DNA of 64,000 nt from Halorientalis persicus (GTDB lineage Archaea > Halobacteriota > Halobacteria > Halobacteriales > Haloarculaceae). The translations under genes and the position numbers were made by a program. The notes beneath the pieces are model-generated. The model was not told the DNA's origin and did not search any database. It saw only the letters and a list, made by a program, of their open reading frames with translations. Shown one piece after another: positions 42,473 to 52,401 of this stretch. Each line of letters starts with the position of its first letter. Positions within the stretch are counted from its first letter, which is position 1. The stretch lies in assembly GCF_900110215.1 (NCBI RefSeq), contig NZ_FOCX01000015.1, forward strand, positions 24,385-88,384, given 5' to 3'.

Positions 42473-43276
42473 GTGTCGACGGGACAACTGATACTGGGTG
42501 TCGTGTTACTGGGGGTCGTCGTGCTTGTGGCGTCGCCGTTCGTCTTCGCCGGACTCTCGCTCGTTTACGAGGGTCTCGTGACGAGACGACGGACCTCTCG
42601 TGCGGTCCGAAGCGACGTCATCGACCCAGCGGAGATACCGGCGACTGGGTACGCGACTGTAGCTGGGCAGGCAGAGTCAGGTCCATCGGGACGGGTCGAG
42701 GCACCGTTGACGGGTCGGTCGGGACTCGCGTATCGGCTCCGCGTACAGCAGAAACGGGATGATGGCGACTGGTGGACGGTAGTCGACACTGTCGATATCG
42801 GCTCGATCGAACTCGTCGGGCAGGCCGGACGAGTCGTCGTCGAGCCAGGCGACGCCGAGCCCGATCTCGAACTCGACACCGAAGTGACTGCTGGGTCCGA
42901 CGGTCGGTTGCCGGATGGGGCGTCGGAGCGCATCCGAAACGAATCACTCGGCGGGACGGGCGATGGATCGTTACTCCCCGCCGAGGCGGACAAACCGCGT
43001 CGCTATCAGGAGGGACTTCTCGAACCGGGGACGACGATACACGTCCACGGTGCGTGCTCGTCGTCATCGACTGGAGAACCCCGGATCGAAGCGGCAGAGC
43101 CTGGAGGATTCAGACTCGGCCCGGATCCACCGAACGACCACTCGGCAGAGGCCCGTTCGAAACGCGAAACCGCGATCAAAAAAGTCGCCGGCGGCGGGAT
43201 GCTGACGCTACTGGGCTGTTTCGCGCTCGTGATGTTCGGGTGGATCCCATTTCACATGATCCTGAATGCGATATAA
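42473..43276 (+). CDS. GIDE-like membrane protein, paralogue A
   Basis: 267 residues from GTG at 42473, placed 28 bases after the TATA-like TATTTTA (42442-42448). One N-terminal helix (QLILGVVLLGVVVLVASPFV, then FAGLSLVYEG) and one C-terminal helix (MLTLLGCFALVMFGWIPF) flank a soluble beta-rich domain with ATGYATVAGQAESGPSGRVE, APLTGRSGLAYRLRVQQ, WWTVVDTVDIGS and RRYQEGLLEPGTTIHVHG. This arrangement resembles the GIDE domain of mitochondrial MAPL-type proteins, without a RING. Lies between leuD and leuB. Role unknown. Confidence 0.6.
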   Translation: MSTGQLILGVVLLGVVVLVASPFVFAGLSLVYEGLVTRRRTSRAVRSDVIDPAEIPATGYATVAGQAESGPSGRVEAPLTGRSGLAYRLRVQQKRDDGDWWTVVDTVDIGSIELVGQAGRVVVEPGDAEPDLELDTEVTAGSDGRLPDGASERIRNESLGGTGDGSLLPAEADKPRRYQEGLLEPGTTIHVHGACSSSSTGEPRIEAAEPGGFRLGPDPPNDHSAEARSKRETAIKKVAGGGMLTLLGCFALVMFGWIPFHMILNAI

Positions 43277-43294
43277 TCGTCGACCAAGCCAACT

Positions 43295-44050
43295 ATGTCC
43301 GAACCTACCAGAATCGTCGTCGTCATCGTGGCGCTGTCGCTGGGCGGGATACTCCTCGCCGCGGGGGGTTCCCATCTCCGTCAGTGGTATCGAATCAGCA
43401 CGAGCGAGGTGCAGGCGGTTCGAGACGCGGCACAGGAACGTGGTGTCGCCGAATTCGAGGGGACCGTGCGTCCCATCGAGGGGGAAACGTTTCACGCGCC
43501 GTTCACCGGAACTGAGGCGGTGGCGTCGTCGTACACGGTCAGGGCCCCCTCGACGGGCGAGGGGAAGTATCGGACGGTAACCTCGGGGACGGTCGCACGC
43601 CCGTTCCTCGTGGCGGACGAGACGGGCTGTGTCGAGGTCGATCCGAGCGGTGGCGATATCGAGCCCGCAAACAGTGAGCGGCGACTCACCGTCGGGGAGA
43701 ACGATACGCTCCCCGACGACGTTCGGCTTCGACTGTCGAACACGAGCGACGAGCTAGATCTCGATACGATACTGGCAGCGGAGACGGACGAACGCCGCTA
43801 TTACTGGGAGGGGACTGTCACGGCAGGTGACGAGGTCCACGTCTACGGGGCGACGACGGCGGATCGCACACCGTCGTCCCGGTCAGCCACGGCCGTCCTG
43901 ACGAAAGCGGACGCCGCCGACCTCTTCCGGATCACCGTCGGTGACGAGGGCGACGCATCGCGGTCGAAACTCGTCGAGGGACTCGTGCTTCTGGGGTTGG
44001 GGCTGATGCTGTTCGGTCCCGGCGTCGGCTGGGCTCTCACGTTCATCTGA
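43295..44050 (+). CDS. GIDE-like membrane protein, paralogue B
   Basis: 251 residues. Same layout as the preceding protein: N-terminal helix (RIVVVIVALSLGGILLAAGG), soluble domain (FEGTVRPIEGETFHAPFTG, AVASSYTVRAPSTGEGKY, FLVADETGCVEVDPSGGD, RRYYWEGTVTAGDEVHVYG) and C-terminal helix (LVEGLVLLGLGLMLFGPGVG). The two share the order of motifs but little identity, so the duplication is old. 18 bases separate them, suggesting co-expression and possibly a heteromeric complex. Confidence 0.6.
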   Translation: MSEPTRIVVVIVALSLGGILLAAGGSHLRQWYRISTSEVQAVRDAAQERGVAEFEGTVRPIEGETFHAPFTGTEAVASSYTVRAPSTGEGKYRTVTSGTVARPFLVADETGCVEVDPSGGDIEPANSERRLTVGENDTLPDDVRLRLSNTSDELDLDTILAAETDERRYYWEGTVTAGDEVHVYGATTADRTPSSRSATAVLTKADAADLFRITVGDEGDASRSKLVEGLVLLGLGLMLFGPGVGWALTFI

Positions 44051-44122
44051 CCCGTGGGCGCTCTCGTCGATCGGTCGTCGAAACCGCAAGCCTATTCGCC
44101 TGGGCACTCGCCTGACGTGGTA

Positions 44123-45103
44123 ATGACACACCGGATCGCGGTCATCCCCGGCGACGGTATCGGCGGCGAAGTCGTCCCTGCGGCCATCGAGGTGCTCGAA
44201 GCGCTCGACCTCGGGTTCGAGTTCGTCGACGGCGAGGCCGGCGACTACGTGAAAGAAGAGCGCGGCGAGGCCCTCCCACAGGAAACCTACGATCTCGCCG
44301 CGGAGGCCGACGCGACGCTGTTCGGCGCGGCCGGCGAGACCGCTGCCGACGTAATTCTCCCGCTCCGGGAGGCCGTCGACTCCTTCGCCAACGTCCGCCC
44401 GGCCCGCGCGTACCCGGGCGTGGACGCCGTCAAGCCCGAGACCGACCTCGTGTTCGTCCGGGAGAACACAGAGGGGGTCTACGCCGGTATCGAGGACGAT
44501 CTGACAGACGACGTGACGACGCTCACGCGACTGATCACCGAGGACGCGTCCCGGCGGATCGCCGAGTTCGGCTTCGAGTACGCCGAGGAGAACGGCTTCT
44601 CGGACGTGACGGTGGCACACAAGGCAAACGTCATGCGAAAGACCGACGGGCGATTCCTTGACGCCTGTGAGGCCGTCGCGGCGGCGGGCGACTACGAGTA
44701 CGACGAGGCGCTGATGGACGCGCTGGCGATGCACCTCATCATGCACCCCGAGGACTACGGGGTCGTCATCTGTCCGAACCTCGCTGGCGATATGCTCTCC
44801 GATCTGGCGGCCGGCCTCGTGGGCGGCCTCGGCCTGCTCCCGAGTGCGAACGTCGGGCCGGACAACGCGCTGTTCGAGCCCGTCCACGGCTCCGCCCCCG
44901 ACATCGCGGGCGAGGGCATCGCGAACCCGGCGGCGATGATCCTGAGCGCGGCGATGATGCTTGAGCACCTGGGCTACGGCGACGAGGCGACGCGCGTCCG
45001 AGACGCGGTTACGGCCGTGCTAGAAGACGGGCCGCGGACGCCGGACCTGGGTGGCGACGCGACGACTGCGGACGTGACCGAGGCGGTCCTCGACGCGCTG
45101 TAG
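44123..45103 (+). CDS. leuB: 3-isopropylmalate dehydrogenase
   Basis: Oxidative decarboxylation of 3-isopropylmalate in leucine synthesis. 326 residues, start [20 protein letters not shown]. Substrate- and metal-binding residues in [36 protein letters not shown], and [21 protein letters not shown]-terminal [20 protein letters not shown]. It belongs to the isocitrate/isopropylmalate dehydrogenase family; its place beside leuCD supports LeuB rather than ICDH. Confidence 0.92.
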   Translation: MTHRIAVIPGDGIGGEVVPAAIEVLEALDLGFEFVDGEAGDYVKEERGEALPQETYDLAAEADATLFGAAGETAADVILPLREAVDSFANVRPARAYPGVDAVKPETDLVFVRENTEGVYAGIEDDLTDDVTTLTRLITEDASRRIAEFGFEYAEENGFSDVTVAHKANVMRKTDGRFLDACEAVAAAGDYEYDEALMDALAMHLIMHPEDYGVVICPNLAGDMLSDLAAGLVGGLGLLPSANVGPDNALFEPVHGSAPDIAGEGIANPAAMILSAAMMLEHLGYGDEATRVRDAVTAVLEDGPRTPDLGGDATTADVTEAVLDAL

Positions 45104-45112
45104 GCGGGTCAC

Positions 45113-45268
45113 TCACGGGACCCAGGCCGACCGACATCGGTCGGAGCAAAACGGGTGCAAACGGAGGGTTCCGTCACCTTCGACCTCCGTCTCGACGGGA
45201 TACCACTCGGTCGTGTCGATATCCGCTCCACAGTGTTCACAGACCGTCGTCGGTGAGGCTGCGTTCAT
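45113..45268 (-). CDS. Small zinc-ribbon-like protein (DUF7576 type)
   Basis: 51 residues. Two Cys pairs: CEHCGADIDTTEWYPVETEV near the start and HPFCSDRCRSAW near the end, a classic four-Cys zinc site. Start at 45268 (MNAASPTTVCEHCGAD). The reading upstream to 45418 adds low-quality sequence. Family name from recall; function unknown. Confidence 0.75.
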   Translation of the reverse strand: MNAASPTTVCEHCGADIDTTEWYPVETEVEGDGTLRLHPFCSDRCRSAWVP

Positions 45269-45303
45269 ACTCGGCGGTCGCCGGGGTGGGGACGGCTCTT
45301 GAC

Positions 45304-45651
45304 TCACCCGCGATTCCCTCGTCCGACTGCCCCCGTGTTCTCGAACGTGGCCTGGTCCCGGAGTTCGCCGTCGATCCGAATCGTGCCGTCGCCACCGATC
45401 GCGATCTCGTGTCCCCACGCCTCGAACGTCACGGAGAGGTTGCTCTCGGCGGGTGACGAGGTGACGAGTGTGTCCAGTGCGTCGGGATCGACGAACGCGA
45501 ACACCGGCTCCGACAGGTCGACGGGATCGACGCCTTCGATCCGTGCGACCGCGGTGACAACCGCCTCGACGATGGGTTTGGTCGCCTGTGTTACGCCACT
45601 GGTGTCGCTGAAACTCGCACGCATGATTCCACGTGGATCGAACGGCTCCAT
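45304..45651 (-). CDS. HalOD1-type output-domain protein
   Basis: 115 residues. After MEPFDPRGIMRASFSDTSGV comes a helix (VTQATKPIVEAVVTAVARIE), then EGVDPVDLSEPVFAFVDPDA and a beta strand pair with SVTFEAWGHEIAIGGDGTIRI, which is the pattern of the HalOD1 domain often found downstream of haloarchaeal signalling proteins. Start at 45651 is supported by TTATCTATAT (45671-45680) about 28 bases upstream; the ORF could also begin at a GTG at 45669. Next to the large signalling protein at 45754-49263. Confidence 0.72.
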   Translation of the reverse strand: MEPFDPRGIMRASFSDTSGVTQATKPIVEAVVTAVARIEGVDPVDLSEPVFAFVDPDALDTLVTSSPAESNLSVTFEAWGHEIAIGGDGTIRIDGELRDQATFENTGAVGRGNRG

Positions 45652-45753
45652 CCCGAAGGCGATAGTCACGATATAGATAACCGTCGCCCGGACGGGCCGT
45701 TATCAGTATAACACCGCCGGTTCGCTCGCAGGCCCGTCCGGTTTCGGGGGCGG

Positions 45754-48700
45754 TCAGCGCTCCAATCCCTCGCTCTCCAGCGTGTTCCCGGACAGGAGCC
45801 AGTCGAACACGGTCCGCTGGGCGACCCGGAGGTGCCGGTTCACGGCTGGCTGTGAGATCCCGAGTGCGTCGGCGATGTCCTGGCCCGTGCTCTCGCGGGG
45901 CCGCTCGAAATACCCGCTGAGGTGGGCCGTCGTCAGGACTTCACGCTGGCGGTCGGTCAGGTCGCCCAACACGTCGCTGCGAAGCTGTTGCTCGCTGCGC
46001 AGCTCCCGGGTCACGTCCTTGCGAGCGACCAGCTCCGTCGTCGGGTACGTCGCGCGGACGACGTCGACCAGTTCCCGGACGTGGATGTCGTGGGAAACGT
46101 CGACGACCAAATCCATCTGTCCATCCTCGACCGTGAGATCCCGCGGGCGGCCGCCGTGTTCGAGCAGGGTCCCGAGGACGGTCTGATCGGCGAATTCGAC
46201 CTCGTACACGTCGCTGTCGCGTTCGCCGACGTGGCGATAGTCGGCGACGGCGACAGCCTGGTCCAGCGTGGTGTCGACGGTCGCCGAGTGGACGCTGGCG
46301 ACGGTGAGAAACGCACGCAGTCCGTCGGCGGTCCAGGTGGTGACGCCTTCGAGTCGGATCGTACAGTCCAGACTGTGGCTCAGCGAGACGAGCGGACTCG
46401 TCTCGTCGTCGAGCCGGAGTTTGAGTCGGACGGCGTCGTCGCCCAGCAGCGACTGTTTGGTCTCGATCCCGTTGATCGCGTTGGCGATGGTCTCGCCCAG
46501 TTCCGCGAACACCGGTCGCTCGGTCTCGCCGAAGGTGTCGCTGTCCTCGCCGTACACGGCCAGCACGCCGTAGGTGTAGTTCTCGTAGACCAGCGGGACG
46601 GCTACGACCGACCGGAAGTCCCGGCGCAGCGCCGCCTCTCGCCACGGTTCGTCGTGGAGTCGATCCGAAACCCGCGAGACGATCACCGGCTCACTGCAGT
46701 CTAGGGCCTGGGAACTCGGCTCGCTGGCGTCGGTCCCGAGGGTGTCGAGATACTCGCCACCCTCGCCCGCCCAGGTCCGGGGCGTCACGTCGTCGGTCGC
46801 GGGATCGAACCCTCCGATCCAGGCGAACCGGTAGGGCCCTTCCGAGACCAGTCGCTCGCAGACGGACTGTTCGATCTCGGTCCGGGTCGTCCCGTCGACG
46901 AGCGCCTCGTCGACCCCCCGGATCACCTCGTTGATGTTCACCTGCCGTTTCAGACGGCGGTTCTGTGTCTCGAGTTCGGCGTCGCGGGCCCGGAGGTTGG
47001 TCTCTCCCTCCACACGGTCCAGGGCGGCCTCGGCCGAGGTTCCGAACAGGTCGAGGACGCGCCGGAGGTCGCCGTCGAACCCGGTCGAGTCGGTCGAGAG
47101 CGCGACCAGAAGGGCGTGATCGCCCAGTGGAACCGCCAGACCGCTCCGGGGCACCTCGTCGGCCACGATCGACTGCTCGCCACCGTCGAAGACGGTCGTC
47201 TCACCGTCGAGGAAGGCCGACCAGGGAGCGGAATCGCCTGTGTCGGGGGCGGGCAGGCTGTCCGCGACGAACTGCTCGGTGAACCCGTCGGTCGACGCGG
47301 TTCGGACGAGGTCGCCACCGTCGTCGAGCAGGAAGACGCCGACGGTCGCCGTCTGCAGGACTTCCGCGGCGGCACGGACGACACGATCACACACGTCCTC
47401 CTTCGAGCTTGCGTTGATGAGTTCGCGGGTCGACCCCTGCAGGGTCGTGAGCAACTGCTCGCGCTCTTCGCGGTCGATAGTCGCCAGCGCGTATCCCAGG
47501 GTCTCGCCGAGTTCGCCCAGGACCGTCTCCTCGCGGTCGTCGAACGCGTCCGGGCGGGACGCGAACACCGACAGCAGTCCGTAGGTAGTGTCCTCGAAGA
47601 CGACGGGGATGATCGCGAGCGACCGGACACCGCACTCGAAGGCGGCGGACTCCCAGGGCCGGAGTCGATCCCTGGCCCGCAGGTTCTTGACGATTTGGAC
47701 CGACCGGGTGCGGATCGCCTCTCGTCCCGGCCCGTCGGGGGCCCTCCCCATCGCCTCGATCACGTCGATCCGGTCGTGATCGCCGGCACCGGTCCGCGGG
47801 ACGAGGCTGTCGGTCGTCGGGTCGTAGCCCGTGACGGTCGCGAACCGGTAGGCCTCCGAGGCGGCCAGCCGGTCACAGACGACGCGTTCGGCCTCCTCGC
47901 GGCTCCGGGCGCGAATCAGCGCCTGATCGATGTCGCGGATGACGGCGTTGATCCGGTTCAGCTCGTCGAGTTCGTCCCGCTGGCGTTCGATCTTTCGCTC
48001 GCGGGCGACGCGCTCCGACACGTCCCGCCCCATCCCGGCGACGCCGATGAGTTCCCCGTCCTCGTCGACGACCGGACCGCCGCTGAACTCGTAGGGGATG
48101 GACTCACCGTCACGTGTTCGCAGATTCGCCTCCAGATGCTCGATGCGCCGGTCCGAGACGACGGTCCGGAGCGTGTCGGCGACGCGAGTCCGGTCCTCGG
48201 GTGCGAGGAATTCGAGCGGGCTTCGGTCCTCGATCTCCTCGTCGCTGTAGCCGGTCGCCTCGGGCACGCGGTTGTTCCACCTGAGGTACTCCCCGTTCTC
48301 GTCGAAGGCGTAGAGCAGGTCCGGGACGGCCTCGAAGATCGCTTCCACCAGCGCGCGCTCTTCTCTGAGTCGGCGCTCGCGCTCGCGCTGTTCGCTCACG
48401 TCACGGACGACACCGACGTTCCCGAGGAACGCGCCGTCGTTCTCGACGATGGCGAGCCGGTTCTCGCAGGGAACCTCCTCGCCGCCTGCGGTCACGACCG
48501 TCTGTTCGAGCGTGCCGACGTGGCGGTCGTCGTCGGTCAACAACGCCTGGATCAACTGGCGACCACGCTGTACGTCCCCGTCCGGGAGGACCGTCGAGAC
48601 GTGTCGCCCCACGAGGAACTCACGTGGGTAGCCTGTCAGATCCTCGGTCGCGTCGTTGACCGCGACGAAGCGTCCCTCGGTGTCCATCAGGTAGATCCCG

Positions 48701-49263
48701 TCTTCGACCGTGTTGAGGATGGTCTCGTACCGCTGGAGGATGGCCTCGTACCGCTGTGGGTCGGCCCCTGTCGAGTCAGCCGATCGATCGAGGCGGAGAC
48801 CACCGTCTCGCCGTGTCGCCTCCGTGCTGCGGTCGGTCGAGCTCGCGTCGTCCAGTGACGGCATCGCAGTCGGACGCCCGTCGCTCTCGGGGATCGGATC
48901 GCTTCGTTCCAGCCGCGCCAGCAACTCCGGCCCGTCGGGACCGACCAGTCGCGGCACCGTCTCGGGGGCGACGACACCCGTCGCACCGGTCGCGAGGAGT
49001 GTGTCGTCGGCCTCGCCGCGCTCCTCGACGACGGCGAGGACCGGCGTGTCGGGGGCCGCCTCGGTGAGCCGCTCGATCAGCGACTCGGCCGACCCGTCTG
49101 CCGTGTCGCCGGCCACCACCGCAGTCTGGCCGCTGGCGATGGCGTCGAGGGCCGCGGTCTCGTCGGGCACTCGACGAATTTCTCTGCCGCCCGGTTCGAC
49201 GGTCGTTGTCGGCACTGCCCCCTCGGTGCGTTCGACCAACAGGATCGGGTCACGTTCGGTCAT
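45754..49263 (-). CDS. PAS/GAF sensor with HTH-10 output (bacterio-opsin-activator type)
   Basis: 1169 residues, a one-protein sensor and transcription factor. Domains in order: a degenerate receiver-like start (about 1-120), two PAS domains (ETILNTVEDGIYLMDTEGRF and EAIFEAVPDLLYAFDENGEY), three GAF-type domains (around residues 430-590, 600-760 and 790-940, each holding a conserved R-x-W-A/GA-like segment), a Bat-type region (LKLRLDDETSPLVSLSHSL), and a C-terminal HTH-10 (LTDRQREVLTTAHLSGYFER then ADALGISQPAVNRHLRVAQR). Relatives respond to light or oxygen; the signal here is unknown. Confidence 0.88.
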   Translation of the reverse strand: MTERDPILLVERTEGAVPTTTVEPGGREIRRVPDETAALDAIASGQTAVVAGDTADGSAESLIERLTEAAPDTPVLAVVEERGEADDTLLATGATGVVAPETVPRLVGPDGPELLARLERSDPIPESDGRPTAMPSLDDASSTDRSTEATRRDGGLRLDRSADSTGADPQRYEAILQRYETILNTVEDGIYLMDTEGRFVAVNDATEDLTGYPREFLVGRHVSTVLPDGDVQRGRQLIQALLTDDDRHVGTLEQTVVTAGGEEVPCENRLAIVENDGAFLGNVGVVRDVSEQRERERRLREERALVEAIFEAVPDLLYAFDENGEYLRWNNRVPEATGYSDEEIEDRSPLEFLAPEDRTRVADTLRTVVSDRRIEHLEANLRTRDGESIPYEFSGGPVVDEDGELIGVAGMGRDVSERVARERKIERQRDELDELNRINAVIRDIDQALIRARSREEAERVVCDRLAASEAYRFATVTGYDPTTDSLVPRTGAGDHDRIDVIEAMGRAPDGPGREAIRTRSVQIVKNLRARDRLRPWESAAFECGVRSLAIIPVVFEDTTYGLLSVFASRPDAFDDREETVLGELGETLGYALATIDREEREQLLTTLQGSTRELINASSKEDVCDRVVRAAAEVLQTATVGVFLLDDGGDLVRTASTDGFTEQFVADSLPAPDTGDSAPWSAFLDGETTVFDGGEQSIVADEVPRSGLAVPLGDHALLVALSTDSTGFDGDLRRVLDLFGTSAEAALDRVEGETNLRARDAELETQNRRLKRQVNINEVIRGVDEALVDGTTRTEIEQSVCERLVSEGPYRFAWIGGFDPATDDVTPRTWAGEGGEYLDTLGTDASEPSSQALDCSEPVIVSRVSDRLHDEPWREAALRRDFRSVVAVPLVYENYTYGVLAVYGEDSDTFGETERPVFAELGETIANAINGIETKQSLLGDDAVRLKLRLDDETSPLVSLSHSLDCTIRLEGVTTWTADGLRAFLTVASVHSATVDTTLDQAVAVADYRHVGERDSDVYEVEFADQTVLGTLLEHGGRPRDLTVEDGQMDLVVDVSHDIHVRELVDVVRATYPTTELVARKDVTRELRSEQQLRSDVLGDLTDRQREVLTTAHLSGYFERPRESTGQDIADALGISQPAVNRHLRVAQRTVFDWLLSGNTLESEGLER

Positions 49264-49495
49264 GTGAACTTCGCTCGACGCTCGTGGACGCTCGGAGACA
49301 GCCACACAAACGCTTGCCTGATACGGTACGCAAGTGAGACCAGATCGTATCGATGCCGTATATTGGCCGCTACCGTTCTACACGCAGGTCCCGAGCGGAT
49401 GTGGAGCGTCGGGACGAGAACCGAGAACCGAGAGATCGAGGTGAGTGTCGCCCCGACGTGGAATTTAACTGCGTAGGCGCGGTCGGTGACGGTGT

Positions 49496-49648
49496 ATGCC
49501 AAACGTGGATCTCGACGAGGAGACGATCGAGCGGCTTGACGGTCTCCGGGTCGACGACGAGAGTTACGACGAGGTCATCAACGAACTCATCAACATCTAC
49601 CAGGCCGAAGAGTTGACGTTGTTCCGGGGCAGCGACGAGGACTACTGA
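49496..49648 (+). CDS. 50-residue antitoxin-like protein (DUF7557 type)
   Basis: Begins MPNVDLDEETIERLDGLRVD and ends AEELTLFRGSDEDY. The N-terminal strand-helix reads like a short ribbon-helix-helix antitoxin (VDLDEETIERLDGL, then SYDEVINELINIYQ). Its overlap with the convergent gene is 7 bases. A TATA-like AATTTAAC lies about 30 bases before the ATG. No toxin gene is adjacent. Confidence 0.65.
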   Translation: MPNVDLDEETIERLDGLRVDDESYDEVINELINIYQAEELTLFRGSDEDY

Positions 49649-50112
49649 TCCGACTCGGCGGCGGCGGCCCGGACAGTACTCCACCTGTCGGTCTCTTCGA
49701 GGTGTGCCTGTAACTCCGCGGCGTACTCGTCTGCCAGCCGTTCGGCCGCCGCCAGTCGCTCTTCGTCGAGATCGGCATCGTCGCCGTCGCCACCCAGTCC
49801 GAGGGCGTCTTTGATCCCACCGAGAACGCTATCGCCGCTCCCGTCGCGACCACCGGGACTGTCGGAGCCACCCGGTCCGGCCATCGGGTGCTCGTCCATC
49901 GAATCGAGTTCCGGCATGACCGACGGGAGTGCGGACGTGTCGGCGACGAGACGTGCCGCCTCGTCGTCGGTCGGGTGTTCGATCTCGAATTCGATGGCGG
50001 TCATGACCAGTCCCCACTGCTGGCGGGAGAACGGCGACGACTCGACGCGGTCGGTGAACTGCTGGTCGACCGTCATCCGGTCGCCGACGATCCGGTCGGT
50101 CCAGTGTTCCAT
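49642..50112 (-). CDS. DUF5799-type conserved protein
   Basis: 156 residues from the ATG at 50112 (MEHWTDRIVGDRMTVDQQFT). The core motif QQWGLVMTAIEFEIEHPTDD is followed by LVADTSALPSVMPELDSM, a glycine/serine linker and an acidic helix (EERLAAAERLADEYAAELQA). Haloarchaea-only, function unknown. GTG codons further upstream could extend it, but no promoter supports them. Confidence 0.72.
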   Translation of the reverse strand: MEHWTDRIVGDRMTVDQQFTDRVESSPFSRQQWGLVMTAIEFEIEHPTDDEAARLVADTSALPSVMPELDSMDEHPMAGPGGSDSPGGRDGSGDSVLGGIKDALGLGGDGDDADLDEERLAAAERLADEYAAELQAHLEETDRWSTVRAAAAESDQ

Positions 50113-50440
50113 GTCCCGAATGTGACGGCCGAACGGCTTGAGCGTTGTCACGGCCACGCCGTTCTGGCGTGCGGTCGCGAAGAAACGGTGTCCGCGGCGG
50201 ACGATGCGTGTCGGTGCCACCCCCACGTGGCAACTGGGTCCCCACCCATGATGCGTCGTCCGACAGGCCGAAGCCTGTAACACGGTGCCCCCTCGGCCGC
50301 TGGTCCCACCCCTCGACCGAAGTAGCAACTAATTCAATCCGCCCATCCCCACTGATAGTGTCGCCGGTTATGGACGGTCGTTTATTACAATGGGATAGGT
50401 TGGCAAGCCGATCGCTGCGCGAAAAAAGCGGTGTCCGTGG
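50113..50440. other. 328-base gap without a clear gene
   Basis: No convincing coding sequence on either strand. It holds a perfect short hairpin, ACAGGC-CGAA-GCCTGT (50263-50278), and a TATA-like TTTATTAC at 50388-50395. It might contain a long leader of the DUF5799 gene or a small RNA, but nothing decides this. Confidence 0.35.
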
Positions 50441-51169
50441 TCAGAGGGCGTCCAGATCGACCGACTCGTCGCCGTCGAGGACGTGGACCTCGGCGTCACT
50501 GCCGGTGGCTGCCACTTCGTCGACGAACCGATCGGTGTCGATCTCGATCGGCGGGAACGTGTCGTAGTGCATCGGGAAGGCGTGATCCACGTCGAGCCAG
50601 TCGGCGGCGACGGCGGCCTGCATCGGGCCCATGGTGAAGTGGTCGCCGACCGGCAGGGCCGCGGCGTCGGGTTCGAGGTACGGGCCGATGACCTCGCGCA
50701 TCTCGGTCATCAGACCGGTGTCGCCGGCGTGGTAGAACGTGGTCGAGTCCTCGTCTTCGACCTGCGTCGGCACCGTGTCGCTGATGATGTAGCCGGCACA
50801 GTTGCCGCCGCTCGGGGCGACGAAGCCCTCACCCATGCCGTTCGTGTGATCGGCCCGGTGCATCGTCACGTAGGCGTCGCCGAACTCGACGGTCCCCCCG
50901 AGGTTGAACCCGACCACGTCGTCCTCGGCGAAGTCGTGTTCTCCCGAGAGGTGACCGACGACTTCGGGCGTGCCGGCGAGCGTCGCGTCGGTGAACGCGC
51001 CCACGTCGGCGACGTGGTCGTCGTGGCCGTGGGTCACGAGAACCACGTCCGGGTCGAAGTCGGCGGCTTCGGCGTCCGTCTTGGGATTGTCGAAGAACGG
51101 ATCGATCAGGATGTCTGTGTCACCGACCGAGACACTCCAGGTCGCGTGACCGTGCCAGGTGAGTTCCAT
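50441..51169 (-). CDS. UPF0173 metal-dependent hydrolase (metallo-beta-lactamase fold)
   Basis: 242 residues. The HxHxDH site is complete: [15 protein letters not shown]; earlier [20 protein letters not shown] and [17 protein letters not shown]; later [32 protein letters not shown] and [16 protein letters not shown]. All are hallmarks of the UPF0173 family (related to YtkL). Likely a zinc hydrolase of unknown substrate. Confidence 0.9.
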   Translation of the reverse strand: MELTWHGHATWSVSVGDTDILIDPFFDNPKTDAEAADFDPDVVLVTHGHDDHVADVGAFTDATLAGTPEVVGHLSGEHDFAEDDVVGFNLGGTVEFGDAYVTMHRADHTNGMGEGFVAPSGGNCAGYIISDTVPTQVEDEDSTTFYHAGDTGLMTEMREVIGPYLEPDAAALPVGDHFTMGPMQAAVAADWLDVDHAFPMHYDTFPPIEIDTDRFVDEVAATGSDAEVHVLDGDESVDLDAL

Positions 51170-51231
51170 TGCGCTCGGTTGGTTTGGCCGAAGCCCACTT
51201 AACGGTACAGGAGCCTGCAGAGTCGACCGCC

Positions 51232-51468
51232 TCAACCCCGGAGATACCGATACGAACCCGCGACCACGACCGCCAGGATCGCCGCGCCGACGGTGAAACC
51301 GCCGAACGTACCGTCCGAAGCGATCACCGTTCGGTCTACCGACGCCGTCTCCGTCGCGTTCCCCGGGGGCTGGCCATCGGTCGCGACGGTCGGTGTCGCG
51401 GCCGCCGTCGCTGTGAGTAGTGACGCGACGGCGAGAATCACAAGCAGGCAGCAGGCCACTCGGGACAC
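51232..51468 (-). CDS. Small secreted/anchored protein with C-terminal helix
   Basis: 78 residues: a probable signal peptide ([20 protein letters not shown]), a short Thr-rich linker with a sequon (NAT), and a C-terminal hydrophobic helix plus basic end ([22 protein letters not shown]). The end resembles a sorting or anchoring tail, but the exact PGF-CTERM motif is missing. Function unknown. Confidence 0.5.
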   Translation of the reverse strand: MSRVACCLLVILAVASLLTATAAATPTVATDGQPPGNATETASVDRTVIASDGTFGGFTVGAAILAVVVAGSYRYLRG

Positions 51469-51530
51469 GTGTCGCTGTAAGAGATGAGTGCTTGTAAACG
51501 CTTATCAGGCGGCGCTCCGATTCGCGGGAC

Positions 51531-52304
51531 ATGAAACGCGTGCGCTTCCGGGATTCCGCGGGCAACGTGCGTGGGGGTCGCTGGACCGTCGAGAACGGGG
51601 AAGAGCTGGTGACGGCCGCGGCCGGACCGTACGGACGCATCTCGTTTGGCGACGAGAAGTTCGCCCCCGACGAGGTCGAGATCCTCCCGCCCTGTGAGCC
51701 CACCAAGATCGTCTGTGTCGGCCTCAACTACGCCGATCACGCCGCCGAGCAGGACAAGGAAGTCCCGGATCGCCCGCTGCTCTTTCTCAAACCGCCCAAC
51801 ACGGTCACCAGCCACAACAAGGAAGTCACGCTCCCGGCGAACAAGGCACGCATCGACCACGAGGCCGAACTGGCCGTCGTCATCGGCGAACGCTGTAAAG
51901 GCGCCAGCGCCGACGAAGCCATGGATTACGTCTCCGGCTTTACCTGTCTCAACGACCTCTCGAACCGGGACGACCAGGAAGTCGAACAGAACTGGGTCCG
52001 CGGGAAGGCTTTCGACGACGCCGCCCCGATCGGCCCGCTCGTCGCGACCCCGGAACACGTCCCGGAAGACGCGACCATCGAGTGCCGCGTCAACGGCGAA
52101 GTCAAACAGCAGTCCTCGCGCGACCAGTTCATCTTCTCCGTCCCGGAACTGATCGAGGAGATCACGACCTACATGACCCTGGAACCGGGTGACGTGATCT
52201 CGACGGGGACCCCTGCCGGCGTCGGCCCGCTGGCCGACGGCGACGAAGTCGAAGTCGCGATCGAAGGCGTCGGCACCCTGCGCAACACCGTTCATATCCC
52301 CTGA
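51531..52304 (+). CDS. Fumarylacetoacetate hydrolase family protein
   Basis: 257 residues. Motifs: [20 protein letters not shown], then [20 protein letters not shown], the metal-binding [39 protein letters not shown] and [20 protein letters not shown]. This branch includes 2-hydroxyhepta-2,4-diene-1,7-dioate isomerases and oxaloacetate decarboxylases; the substrate here cannot be told. TATA-like CTTATCAG about 28 bases before the ATG. Confidence 0.9.
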   Translation: MKRVRFRDSAGNVRGGRWTVENGEELVTAAAGPYGRISFGDEKFAPDEVEILPPCEPTKIVCVGLNYADHAAEQDKEVPDRPLLFLKPPNTVTSHNKEVTLPANKARIDHEAELAVVIGERCKGASADEAMDYVSGFTCLNDLSNRDDQEVEQNWVRGKAFDDAAPIGPLVATPEHVPEDATIECRVNGEVKQQSSRDQFIFSVPELIEEITTYMTLEPGDVISTGTPAGVGPLADGDEVEVAIEGVGTLRNTVHIP

Positions 52305-52376
52305 GTCGCGTTTTCTCGGTTCTCTCCACGCCTCCCAGCCGCCGCTGTCCGTCGCCCGACACCAGAAGCCATAAGT

Positions 52377-52390
52377 TTAGGCTAACCTAA
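52377..52390 (+). promoter_or_regulatory. DtxR-family-type operator
   Basis: TTAGGCTAACCTAA; on the minus strand TTAGGTTAGCCTAA, identical to the first 14 bases of the bacterial DtxR consensus. It overlaps the TATA region of the gene starting at 52402, so an iron- or manganese-dependent repressor (Idr/SirR type) probably acts here. Confidence 0.6.
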
Positions 52391-52401
52391 TCCTCGTCGA
52401 G

